DNA of 11,389 nucleotides from Euperipatoides rowelli (GCA_003024985.2 PXIH01S0004425.1); one strand, 5' to 3'; shown: positions 1-7,799, counted from the first letter of the stretch. A program made the numbers and translations. Notes: generated by a model not told the origin, from the letters alone.

Positions 1-419
1 GTATCTTATAAAATCAACTATCGGATCCCAGAAATCAAAGATTTAAAATAAAAATTTAAACAGATTTAAATCCACAAACTAAAAACAAACCAAAAACTAG
101 ACAAATGAATCCTAGTTTGAAATTTATACTAACCGTCAACGTATAAAGCTAAATACAATCAATGATCATTGTTTTATACCAATTAAATAAAAATAAAGCC
201 AAATTTCAACAACTAACCAATAAACTAGGTAAGAAATAATAATAAAAATAAAAATCTACAGTCAAACTAATAAATATATAAAAGATACATAGCAAAAATA
301 GCGGACCACTACTAAAATAAGTGTTGCTGCTTTAAAATCTTGAACCAAATTGTAAATCAATATTCAATAGTGATTTTAAACCTTAAATTTCTCCAAATAA
401 TATTTTTATACTATTGGAG
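1..419. other. AT-rich stretch without a recognisable gene
   Basis: I see no credible coding exon or RNA gene here. The + strand is very A-rich in the first 300 bases and poor in G. A 12-base perfect palindrome (CAATGATCATTG) lies at 160-171. The stretch directly precedes the first recognisable reverse transcriptase remnants of LINE-A, so part of it may be the 5' portion of that element decayed beyond recognition. It is otherwise probably intron of the RasGRP gene, because the exons on the + strand begin further right. Confidence 0.4.
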
Positions 420-574
420 ATATCGATTCATTAGTATTAACTATTTCCACTAGATAGTCTAACCATAAATATTACAGTATGAAAGCGATAACTTTCAAAA
501 ATATATAATAGTTTGAATCATAAAATTGTTGAGGCAAAAAAACAGTTGATGTTAACTTGCTGCTGTCTTTTTAA

Positions 575-1291
575 AATCTAAAAATAAATCAACTATAATG
601 ACTCTACAACAATTAAATTTTGAAATCCTAAAAAACCTAAATATGGGTTTCTCCCTGGATGTGATTTATCTGGACCTCACTTCGGCATAGGGTAGTACCA
701 TTAAACATAATATTATCAATGATTGTTTAATTCAGGGTAAATTCCCATCTTATTTAATAAATCCATTGAAAAATTCTTGAGAGATCTATCGCGGTAGACA
801 GTAATGGTTGGTTAACTTCAATGAACACGATTAATGTGGGTATTCCAAAGGATAGTACTCTTTCAGTCTTTCTCTTTAATATCGCTGTTATATAAATAGC
901 ATGAAATCATTTAAATCCCCTTTCAATTTATGTAGATAATATGAAATTATATTTGGCAATAACCAATAACTCATGCCATTTAGATTTACAATGTTATCTA
1001 AATGATTTGGCTAAACACTGGTCAATAAAAGATCTTGCCATCAATCTTAATAAAACTGTGATCATGCCTTATGGTAAAAATAACCCAAGATTTGACCATG
1101 TTTTAGATGGTATGTTATTAAAAACTGTAAAATTCCATAAAGACTTTGGAATTACCTTCAATGAAAATTGCAACTTTGATCTCCAGCTTAAAGAATTGAA
1201 CATTAATGTGAGGAAAAGGTTTGCTTTCATTAGATGTAATGTAAAATACATTGGTATTGAATCCTTTGAAATTATTTACAACAGTTTTATT
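575..1291 (+). pseudogene. LINE-A reverse transcriptase, palm and following region, decayed
   Basis: Remnant of an RNA-dependent DNA polymerase used in target-primed reverse transcription. Motif A is read in one frame, with its catalytic Asp at 673-675, but the expected Phe-Asp of the SKAFD-type motif is replaced by a TAG at 688-690. Motif B (expected GVPQGS) survives as GIPKDS in another frame, so an indel lies between them. Motif C, normally YADD, reads YVDN at 929-940: the second catalytic Asp is Asn. After that the frame is open from 941 and carries the usual LQxDLxxLxxWS, LNxxK, KDLGVTF-like and LKF..H-like blocks as LQCYLNDLAKHWS, INLNKTV, HKDFGITF and NFDLQL. From 1292 the same open frame runs on for 108 bases into the foreign block, and that extension is meaningless. 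Non-functional. Confidence 0.8.
1253..1291 (+). repeat. 39-bp exact direct repeat, copy 1
   Basis: Begins GGTATTGAATCC and is identical over 39 bases to 1781-1819. It is LINE-A coding sequence encoding GIESFEIIYNSF-like residues. Copy 1 is followed by the foreign block; copy 2 follows the N and continues into the rest of LINE-A. Confidence 0.97.
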
Positions 1292-1780
1292 GTTTTTACT
1301 ACACAATGTTTTCATGATTCCAGATCATGTGCTCATGTATCATCAAACACAGTACAATCCATTACCTTAAGCCATAAAATTAATCCCAATTATTACGAGT
1401 GAAGAACAGATTGGATCTATAAAGTAAAGAGAATACTAATTAATGTACCATTAGTACTTTCTTGGGAAATTTGCAATATATATTTCACCTTTTTTAAAAT
1501 TAATATAAAGGAAAATTTCATGATTAAGGGCAAAACATTTAGAAACAAAAAACTAAAATTGTCTAAATATTCAACATAATTTTTAATAGGCCTTATACAG
1601 TATATACTGTATATATTTATTTGATGTATTGTATTTGCAAAAATCTATTTTGAAAAATTTGATTTAGAAAGTATTTTTTTGAATAATTACTTTTGTAAAG
1701 TAGTTGTAGTTAAAACTTTTCTACAAGAGTTAGTTGTAATTATAGCTCACTACATTTTAAAAATAGTTTTCCAAACTCTN
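1292..1780. mobile_element. Foreign block inside LINE-A with a hAT-like right terminus
   Basis: LINE coding similarity stops at 1291 and resumes at 1781, where the last 39 LINE bases before the break are repeated exactly. The right edge, read on the - strand, starts with an undetermined base and then AGAGTTTGGAAAAC, and contains repeated ACTACAACTACTTT-type words. On the + strand TAGTTGTA recurs at 1701-1708 and 1731-1738, followed by CACTACATTTT. Termini of the form CAGAG... with short repeated subterminal words are typical of hAT transposons, of which Tol2 is a known case. If the N is a G, the end would be a proper CAGAG. I do not find a matching inverted terminus at the left edge, so this is at best a partial or rearranged element. 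There is no transposase coding sequence. It may equally reflect a mis-join at the N. Confidence 0.45.
1594..1613. repeat. 20-bp perfect palindrome made of two TACAGTA/TACTGTA heptamers
   Basis: TATACAGTAT is followed directly by its reverse complement ATACTGTATA. It contains TACAGTA (1596-1602) and TACTGTA (1605-1611). It lies in the foreign block that splits LINE-A. Confidence 0.95.
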
Positions 1781-1819
1781 GGTATTGAATCCTTTGAAAT
1801 TATTTACAACAGTTTTATT
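1781..1819 (+). repeat. 39-bp exact direct repeat, copy 2
   Basis: Second copy of 1253-1291, starting on the base after the N at 1780. Its first eight bases, GGTATTGA, would be the 8-bp target duplication expected for a hAT insertion, but the identity runs 31 bases beyond that length. Confidence 0.97.
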
Positions 1820-2222
1820 CAATTCTATAATTGATTATGGTTCCTCCATTTATCAATTTCCTAACAAAGTGGAAAGAAGTAAACTTGAAAAAACAGAGCT
1901 CTCACTAAAAAAAAATTCATGGCTTGAAAAACTTAAAATTCCATGAAAGAATGTTGAAATAAAACTTTTACCTTCCCAGCGGATAATCTTTATTTATAGA
2001 GACATTAATAAAAACAAAAATAGGCTTTTCAGAAATAACCTGAGAAAGAAAGATGTACACATGATATTAGTGTTGACATTTAATGATAAATGTAAAAATA
2101 ATTCTATTTTTAAGAGGTCTATTAAACTTTGGAATGAAATCACGAAAGCCACCTTTGAAGGTTCTTTATCTACCTTCAAAAAACTACAAAGATTCCATGA
2201 CCAGAAAGTTACTCCTTACTGA
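1781..2222 (+). pseudogene. LINE-A C-terminal region, decayed
   Basis: Continuation of the LINE-A polyprotein beyond the reverse transcriptase. After the repeated segment a one-base indel leads into IIDYGSSIYQF, then an LEK..LKKN..LEKL..P block corresponding to the usual LExxQRRATKxIPGL region, then LPS..., and finally KLWNEITKATFEGSLSTFKKL before the TGA. In CR1/L2/Jockey-type elements this segment (conserved DYGS, RRATK, RVVxLWNxL and FK words) closes ORF2. Several frame changes, and a TGA replacing a codon around 1944, show decay. The Asp-Tyr-Gly and Leu-Trp-Asn words are the best anchors. Confidence 0.75.
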
Positions 2223-2450
2223 ATGTCATCTTATATTTTTGAATTTTATTTTGTTGAATTTTGTATATTATGTTCTTTGTTTTTTTCATTTTTGTATTTT
2301 AAATTTAAGATTTTATGTTTATTTTATATGGTGAGGAACACCGTGTTGTTAAATTTCATGTATGGATTTAGTGTTATTTTGTTTTTAATAGCCATTTTGG
2401 TTATGCTGGCTCGGGCTTAATCCTTTAATTTATTTAAATAAATATAAATA
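2223..2450 (+). other. LINE-A 3' untranslated region and tail
   Basis: T-rich sequence after the LINE-A stop, ending with CTGGCTCGGGCTTAATCC, an AATAAA at 2437-2442 and AT-rich short repeats. The open frames across this stretch are low-complexity Phe/Leu translations of T-runs and are not genes. Confidence 0.6.
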
Positions 2451-3691
2451 GTTATTTAAATAATACAATAATTCAATTGTAATCGTATTTTTATATTATA
2501 ATTTATATATACTGTATGTAAATTGGTTACATTAAATTGAATTAAATTATTTTTAAAATGATTCCAATATAATAATTGCTTGTTCTTATTCAGTCTGATC
2601 ATGGCCATTTCCTTATAGCATAGAAATATTGAATTTTGAATTATACTGTAATTATTCACTAGAAATTAATTTTAGATATTACGTCAAATAAATTTGCACC
2701 AATAAACTTTGTTTTGGATTTTTATTTATAGATAATAGAAAGGTTGATTTCTTTTCTTAATTAGTCGGCTCCCTTATTTAAAATGTACTTCAATATATGA
2801 GAGTGGTTTATCTTGTAACTTACAAGTCAAACTTTATAATATTGAAGTGATATTTTTCATTCTTTTACATGTATTATATAAATCTAAATAATAAAGTGGC
2901 AACTTCTGAGTAAAAATTTCCTAAACAACGCACTCTTTAACAAGGAAAACAATCCCAAGGAAAATCAAAATTCCATTTAACAAGTCTGAAAGATGAAATC
3001 TAAGTAACAGGTTCATAATCTGAGAACTGTGAAAATTAGGTAATGCACAGTAATTTCCATTACTTCCGTAGAGTTCAATCTTCAAATGATTGATGCATTT
3101 TGTTTCTCCTTATATACCTTATCGATAAATTAATTTATATATGAGGGGGAAATATAGATGGAGAAGCGTGGCATTTCATAATGTACTAAACAACTAGATG
3201 TTTACAATGTAGAGTGTAGCAGTGAAATGTTTACAATCTCTGATTGTAATATATTTAATATGGAAGACCAAATTGTTTGTATCTGGACATACAGTTTGTA
3301 CAAATTAAAATTAATAAACTCTCTTACTTTATATAATACTAGCGACAGAAGCCACCTAGTGGCTACAAATAACTATTAAAATGTATCTCCGACTGTTTCT
3401 GGAGTAATTGAAGCTCCAAAGTTTGCTATACAATTGGTCAGCAAATTTTGCAGCTCCTTTTACTCTAATTTTTCAAAAATTCATACCCTGAGCAGGAAAG
3501 TAGTATGAGTCGGATCAGCTTTAGCAGGGCTTTTACGTATATCAAATATTATTGCACTAGGATGAGTGGTTGAGGAGGAGTATCAAACTTTACCAATATA
3601 CAGACATTTTTACTCTTTTGTTTATATACAGTGGATGCTGTTTAAACTTAATTGTTTAAGTTCTTAATAGATCCATTTATTTCTGTTTCAG
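2451..3691 (+). other. Remainder of intron upstream of the first visible RasGRP exon
   Basis: No exon is recognisable here. It holds two TACTGTA heptamers (2510-2516, 2644-2650), a nested inverted repeat at 2787-2848, a pair of ATGTTTACAAT direct repeats (3198-3208, 3227-3237), a TTATCGATAA palindrome (3119-3128) and a 6-bp-stem hairpin AGCCAC-CTA-GTGGCT (3350-3364). The 3' end is a good acceptor, TTCTGTTTCAG, ending at 3691. Confidence 0.6.
2787..2848. repeat. Nested imperfect inverted repeat, 62 bases
   Basis: Outer arms ACTTCAATAT (2787-2796) and ATATTGAAGT (2839-2848) pair perfectly over 10 bp. Inner arms CTTGTAA (2812-2818) and TTACAAG (2820-2826) pair over 7 bp around one C. Between them GTTT (2806-2809) can pair with AAAC (2829-2832). 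The result is a long foldback with internal loops. Confidence 0.75.
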
Positions 3692-3866
3692 AGGAGTTCA
3701 TTTAAAGGATCTCATTTCTCTACATACAGCAATGGCTGATCGAATTGATGGACAAATTAATTATCGAAAGATGGTACAGTTAGCCAGCATTTTTTCTGAG
3801 TTAGTAGAAGTACAGAATGCTAGTGTTCCTGTAGATGCCAATATGGATCTTATTAATACTCTCAAG
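3692..3866 (+). CDS. RasGRP/CalDAG-GEF exon: C-terminal part of the RasGEF (CDC25) domain
   Basis: Internal exon of a Ras guanyl-releasing protein, which loads Ras or Rap with GTP at membranes. The acceptor is TTCTGTTTCAG and the donor is AAG|GTAATT. The first base completes a codon from the previous exon, most likely Lys of the family's YKGVHLKDL motif; 58 full codons follow. The exon opens with GVHLKDLISLHTAM, almost the vertebrate RasGRP sequence, continues through helices (MVQLASIFSELVEVQNA) and ends with VDANMDLINTLK, matching the family's P-x-A-N-x-D-L-x-x-L-L segment. These are C-terminal helices of the CDC25 catalytic domain. There are no stops or frame breaks. Recognition is from memory of the family. 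RasGRP fits better than SOS, RasGRF or RapGEF because of this sequence and the next two exons. The paralogue is not determined. Confidence 0.93.
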
Positions 3867-3947
3867 GTAATTAGCTTTTTCTATTTATACAATTTAATTC
3901 TTAATATTTAAAACTTGATATCTAATTATTATTATTATTATTATCAG
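3867..3947 (+). other. 81-bp intron with an (ATT) repeat in front of the acceptor
   Basis: GTAATT...TTATCAG. A branch-site-like TCTAAT (3921-3926; branch A about 22 bases from the AG) is followed by six ATT units (3925-3942) in place of the usual C/T tract. Confidence 0.85.
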
Positions 3948-4028
3948 TTATCTCTAGATCTACACTACACCGAAGATGAGATTTATGAATTATCTCTTGG
4001 TAGAGAACCAAGAAATTCTTTGTCAGGG
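3948..4028 (+). CDS. RasGRP/CalDAG-GEF exon: last helix of the RasGEF domain
   Basis: Internal exon of 27 whole codons, phase 0 at both ends, acceptor TTATCAG and donor GGG|GTAAGC. It reads [20 protein letters not shown] then PRNSLSG. The words [16 protein letters not shown] and REPR are a RasGRP family hallmark at the end of the CDC25 domain; the vertebrate proteins differ at only a few positions. The preceding exon ends in frame, so the junction LK|LSLDL reproduces the family's continuous LLTLSLD segment. Spacing from the previous exon is only 81 bases. No breaks. After REPRN the sequence enters the poorly conserved, Pro/Ser-rich linker, where RasGRP proteins vary. Confidence 0.95.
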
Positions 4029-5442
4029 GTAAGCATTTACATTGTGTTGACAAGGACTTATGCATAAAAAACACTCAGTTTTTTAATATATTTTTTATTA
4101 ACCGTTTTATATAAAAATGTTATAATAATCACAGAAAAATATTTGTTGATTGAAAAATTTTAATATACTAAAATATATTTTATGGCAGAACATAATTTTA
4201 TAACTTTGGAAATTTACATTTATTATAGAAAAAGGAAAATTTTGAATATAATTTAGCCAGCTCTTCAAATTTCGTTATATTTTTGTTGTAAAAAGGGAGT
4301 GGAAAACATAAGTTGCATAACTAATTTATTTATGAACTCAACGATAGATTTTCTACTCCAGGCCTTAATCTTTCTATCCTGTCACTATCTTCCAAATTAT
4401 TTAATAATATGGATCACCTTCAAAACTATTTAAAAATGTTTTTATAGCACACTTCAAAATATTTAGACTAGAGCTTTTATTAAACTGTTCAATGACTCCA
4501 AACAATGTTGTTAATTAAGCTATTTTGCAAGAAATATAAAATTATTTAAATATGTGAGTAATTTTACTTTGGAAAGATTTTTGAAGTTTAAAAATTTTTT
4601 ATAAACCTTGAATGATTAAGAATACATTGAGAATACATCTTTATATACAGTATTATTTTGAAAATGTCACTCCTGAAATTGAATATCTATCTAATATATA
4701 ATGTAGTTAATTATTTAATAAGGAATACAGAATGGTGGTGGTATAGAGATTTATTGGGTATATATTCTCTTAGTAAATTTGCATGGAAGATGGTAAAAAA
4801 ATTATTATAAATGAATAGGATCAGTAAAGTGTGGTATCTGAAATACTGTAGGCAACAGGAATATACTAGACGTATTTTTGTTTAATTTTACAAATTCTGG
4901 TACTAGATCATACCTAGGTCAGAATACAGTTTCTCCAGTTACTTGACTTCTTTCAAGCTGTATTTTGTAATCCAATTACAATTGATGAAATTAATCAGTT
5001 TCAAAATAATTGTGTCTTTTTTTAGTAATAGTAGTCTGTGGATAATTTAAATCCTGTTGTCTTATATGCTGTTATTTCTTAGCTAGTAGAACCACTACAT
5101 CATATTTGGATATCTCTCAAATCAAACACCATCATTTATTGTGTTTTATAGAATATAGTAAATTTGACACATTCACAAGCAGGCTAACCATACTTAGCAC
5201 CATTGACTAATTGATCATGTGCAATTTTTATTAATGAACATTTTGTTTTTCTGAATATTATATTTTTTGTTAGATTGATAGACTTTTAATATAGGCTAAC
5301 AGATTATGGATTCTGATGACAATTTATTGTTAAATGTTCTGTTACTTTGGTTTTATTTTTAGATAATTTTTATTTTTTTAATAATTTCTTTAAATTTATA
5401 TTAATTAAACATAATTTGTTTATTTTAAACATTTTATTTCAG
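4029..5442 (+). other. Intron of the RasGRP gene, 1414 bp
   Basis: GTAAGC donor and TTTTATTTCAG acceptor. No exon, RNA gene or coding remnant is visible. It contains TACAGTA/TACTGTA heptamers at 4646-4652 and 4844-4850 and is otherwise unremarkable AT-rich DNA. Confidence 0.8.
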
Positions 5443-5544
5443 CCCAATTCCCCAAATAAACCAACCGTCTTTGCTGAATGGGCAGCAGACGCATCTCCTC
5501 CTGATGCAGATACAATAAACAAACACATCAATGCAGTTGTTGAG
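5443..5544 (+). CDS. RasGRP/CalDAG-GEF exon: autoinhibitory linker between the RasGEF domain and the EF hands
   Basis: Internal exon of 34 whole codons, phase 0 at both ends, acceptor TTTTATTTCAG and donor GAG|GTAGGT. It reads PNSPNKPTVFAEWAADASPP and then DADTINKHINAVVE. RasGRP proteins have a Pro-rich stretch here, then a short x-x-W-A segment, then a helix of the form I-x-K-H-(V/I)-x-x-M-V-(D/E) leading into the first EF hand. In the RasGRP1 structure this linker lies over the Ras-binding surface and inhibits the enzyme, and its Trp is a key contact; here that Trp is codon 13 (5479-5481). The exon stops just before the Ser-Val-Phe-x-N-[YF]-D start of EF hand 1, which must be on a later exon. 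The open frame upstream of 5443 is T-rich intron, not protein. Confidence 0.92.
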
Positions 5545-5632
5545 GTAGGTATTTAAACCTATTTTTCCCTTTATTAAATATATTTATTTGTCATTATTAT
5601 GGTTCAACTCTTTGATAATGTCTAAATAAGAA

Positions 5633-5644
5633 GGGGGGGGGGGG
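5633..5644 (+). repeat. 12-base G homopolymer
   Basis: Twelve consecutive G in otherwise AT-rich intron, 89 bases after an exon. The length is likely unstable and may be miscounted. Confidence 0.9.
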
Positions 5645-5830
5645 ATTGAGCGATCAATTTGTTAGGCACGATGTAATGCAAGAAAGACAGTTGATGTTTT
5701 TTTTTAAACTATGGAAATATGCAAACTTAAAGAGAAAAAATTGATAGAGCGACAGACTTGAAAGCCATGGTCATGGTCCAACTCATTTCCAAATTTTTTT
5801 TTCGAAGTAAAAATTGAATCAATGGACACT

Positions 5831-5931
5831 ATTCAATCATTGACAAATACTAATCAATAGGCCTATTCAATCATTGACAAATACTAATCAATAGGCCTTT
5901 CAATCATTGACAAATACTAATCAATAGGCCT
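5831..5931 (+). repeat. Tandem triplicate of a 34-bp unit
   Basis: Units at 5831-5864, 5865-5898 and 5899-5931. The first two are identical; the third lacks only the first A. The unit starts ATTCAATCATTGACAAATAC and ends TAATCAATAGGCCT. There are no spacers between units. Each unit contains ATTGA and TCAAT ten bases apart, so single units could form a small hairpin. A half-similar word (TTGAATCAATGG) occurs just upstream. Confidence 0.97.
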
Positions 5932-6754
5932 TGAAATATTCATATTGAAGCATAAAATGTATTGGCTACTTAAATGGTAATTGGTTAAATGGCAACTATA
6001 TTTTTTAAAGGATATTCACAAGTGAGTCATCTTAAGATTCTTTCTCTTCATCTTTGCTAATGTGCAAAGTTTAAAAGATTAGTAAATAAAAAATAAACTT
6101 CTCCTAGAAATCAATTTGATTCTCCTTGCAGAAACAGAATTAAAACATTAAAGATTGGATTAAATGTAAAAGTGTCATTCTATGTCAAGCCCCTGAGTGT
6201 TGCTTGACCATTTTGTTTATTTTTTGTTTTCAAATCATCAATTACTGTATGACTACTTTGACTAGGCCAAAATCAATTTTAATTTTGTTTTATCACTCAC
6301 CATTATGGATTTAGGCTCCAATTCAATCCATAAGAGCAAAAAATATCAAATGAAATTGACAAAATTTATGTTTTATACATAACTTATAGATTAAAGAGAT
6401 GTACAGTATAAAGGCTATTTATTAAAAAAAGATTGATTTCTGGTAAACAACCACCATGTAAACTTGCCTTAACAGTACAATCATAATACATATTTCACTG
6501 ATGTATATTCCACTCTTAAATGAATGCATCATTAAGTTTTATATATCGGTACTGTATATTCTGAAAACTTATTTTATGCTTTCTCAAATGGTGAAAATTG
6601 CAGACTTTTGTTTGTACTCCTAATCTTGGCCATAATGAGTGAGTCAAGATTATTAGTCTGTCACAATTGGTCTCAAGAGATAAGAAATAACCATAGGATA
6701 TACTGTGTAATTCGACAAGTGTCAAAATACAAGCAAATAATAAATGTACAGTTA

Positions 6755-6782
6755 ATCATGAATATCAGAATATATTCATGAT
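6755..6782. repeat. 11-bp perfect inverted repeat with a 6-base spacer
   Basis: ATCATGAATAT (6755-6765) and ATATTCATGAT (6772-6782) around CAGAAT. It would form a hairpin or cruciform. There is no T-run or gene nearby to suggest a terminator. Confidence 0.9.
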
Positions 6783-7799
6783 GAACAGAATACTAGAAAT
6801 TATCAATATGTAATAAATCATAGTTTATTTCCAATAATCTGTATAATTAAATTAATAAATATAATATATTGTATCCTAAATACAGTACATTTGAAAAATA
6901 TAATAGTTATTAGCCTATACTTTGAAGATACTTTCAAATAACTGTCATAAATAACTAACTATTCTAAGACACTAAGAAAATATTAATTGACGCTGAGAGA
7001 TTAGAATGGCTAAGTTAGGAAATAATTAGAATGCCAAGTGCTAATATCTTTATAAAATATAATTGCTTACCAAAGTTGAATGCTACAATAAAAGAACATT
7101 TAAAAATAGACATTTCCAAATTAACATTTCAAGTAAATGGCTTGAAACATTAGAGAATATTAGATTTATCTGCTCTGCAAACTATCCAGACTCCAGTTAC
7201 AGTAGCTTATTCTACAACATCATTTCAACCTACATACAACTCTGACCGAATGGAAAGCATTTCAGAACTAGTATGTACATCAGAATAATGATTGAACAGT
7301 TGGATGTGTAAATCATTTGCTAATGTCTTGAGAATCCGGCCAGCTAGTATAAAAGCCAGAAGATTCAGCTGACCATGTTCTTGCTTAGACTCGGAGAATT
7401 ACCCTCTTTGGTCTAACCTCCCAGTAAAATAGTCTAGCCAGACAACTAACTAGGCAAAATGCTATAGTTGCTACCTGTGCAATAGTCAGTTTTTGATCCT
7501 GACATCCAACTGACAGACACAACAAACCTCTATGTACAGGCTACCTACTCTGTGAGGTAGAGAAGACAGAATGGAATCCAACCTTGAGTTACAAGGGCTA
7601 AGATATTATTAGCTGAAGCCATCATATAAGCTTTAGTAAGCGAACAACAAACATTTTATTATCCGTAATTTGGCTAGCTTATACAAATTGACATTCTAAG
7701 TACAGTAACAAAAATATTTCCAGTGTCGATCATAGAATGTATTTATGAATAATAATCATATATACTTATTACAAATGGTATTGTGTTATAATAAACTGT

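Larger units (their letters stand above)
420..2450 (+). mobile_element. LINE-A: dead CR1/L2/Jockey-like non-LTR retrotransposon, 5'-truncated and interrupted
   Basis: A sense-strand LINE remnant, readable from reverse transcriptase block 1 to the 3' end. Weak matches to the YRPIS block (frame from 421) are followed by a KNKST-like block near 575-590, motif A (VIYLDLTSA, 664-687), motif B (VGIPKDSTLS, from 836), motif C (YVDN, 929-940), the fingers-to-thumb region up to 1291, and the C-terminal LWNEI...STFKKL region ending at a TGA at 2220-2222. After this comes a T-rich 3' UTR and an AATAAA at 2437-2442 followed by ATAAATA-like sequence, which fits the 3' end of such elements. Stops and frame changes are frequent, so it cannot be active. 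The order of motifs fits CR1/L2/Jockey-type LINEs; the exact clade is not settled. A separate 489-base block (1292-1780) splits it. Confidence 0.8.
5545..7799 (+). other. Long downstream RasGRP intron, first part
   Basis: No further exon was found: I looked in particular for the D-x-D-x-D-G signature of the expected EF hands on the + strand. The stretch holds a 12-G run (5633-5644), a 34-bp tandem triplicate (5831-5931), several inverted repeats (6184-6208, 6755-6782, 7541-7560) and six TACAGTA/TACTGTA heptamers (6243, 6402, 6550, 6881, 7198, 7701). The short open frames here, including 7063-7245, have no recognisable domain or splice logic. Confidence 0.65.

Noticed and set aside
160-171. 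12-bp palindrome CAATGATCATTG
   Set aside because: Short, single and without context.
1292-1402. C-terminal 36 codons of the 941-1402 open frame
   Set aside because: LINE similarity ends at 1291; the rest is read-through into the foreign block.
2083-2420. Open frames of 83 and 65 codons rich in Phe and Leu
   Set aside because: They overlap the LINE-A C-terminus and its T-rich 3' UTR in other frames; the apparent membrane segments are translations of T runs.
3119-3128. TTATCGATAA, matching the DRE/DREF promoter word of insects
   Set aside because: It lies deep in an intron, is a single copy and has no other promoter feature.
5347-5442. N-terminal part of the open frame that runs into the linker exon
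   Set aside because: It is T-rich intron with a clear TTTTATTTCAG acceptor at its end; the family protein has no such sequence.
5831-5931. CRISPR-like array
   Set aside because: Units are directly adjacent with no spacers, and the context is an animal intron.
7063-7245. Open frame of 60 codons on +
   Set aside because: No domain, no splice sites that would join it to the RasGRP frame, and composition like the surrounding intron.
7348-7378. TATAAAAG, a possible TATA box
   Set aside because: No convincing initiator at the right distance and no coding exon downstream; one such word is expected by chance in AT-rich DNA.
7541-7560. TGAGGTAG (the let-7 seed) at 7553-7560, with CTACCT upstream forming a 6-bp inverted repeat
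   Set aside because: Only the first eight bases match let-7, the loop is eight bases and the arms are too short for a microRNA precursor.
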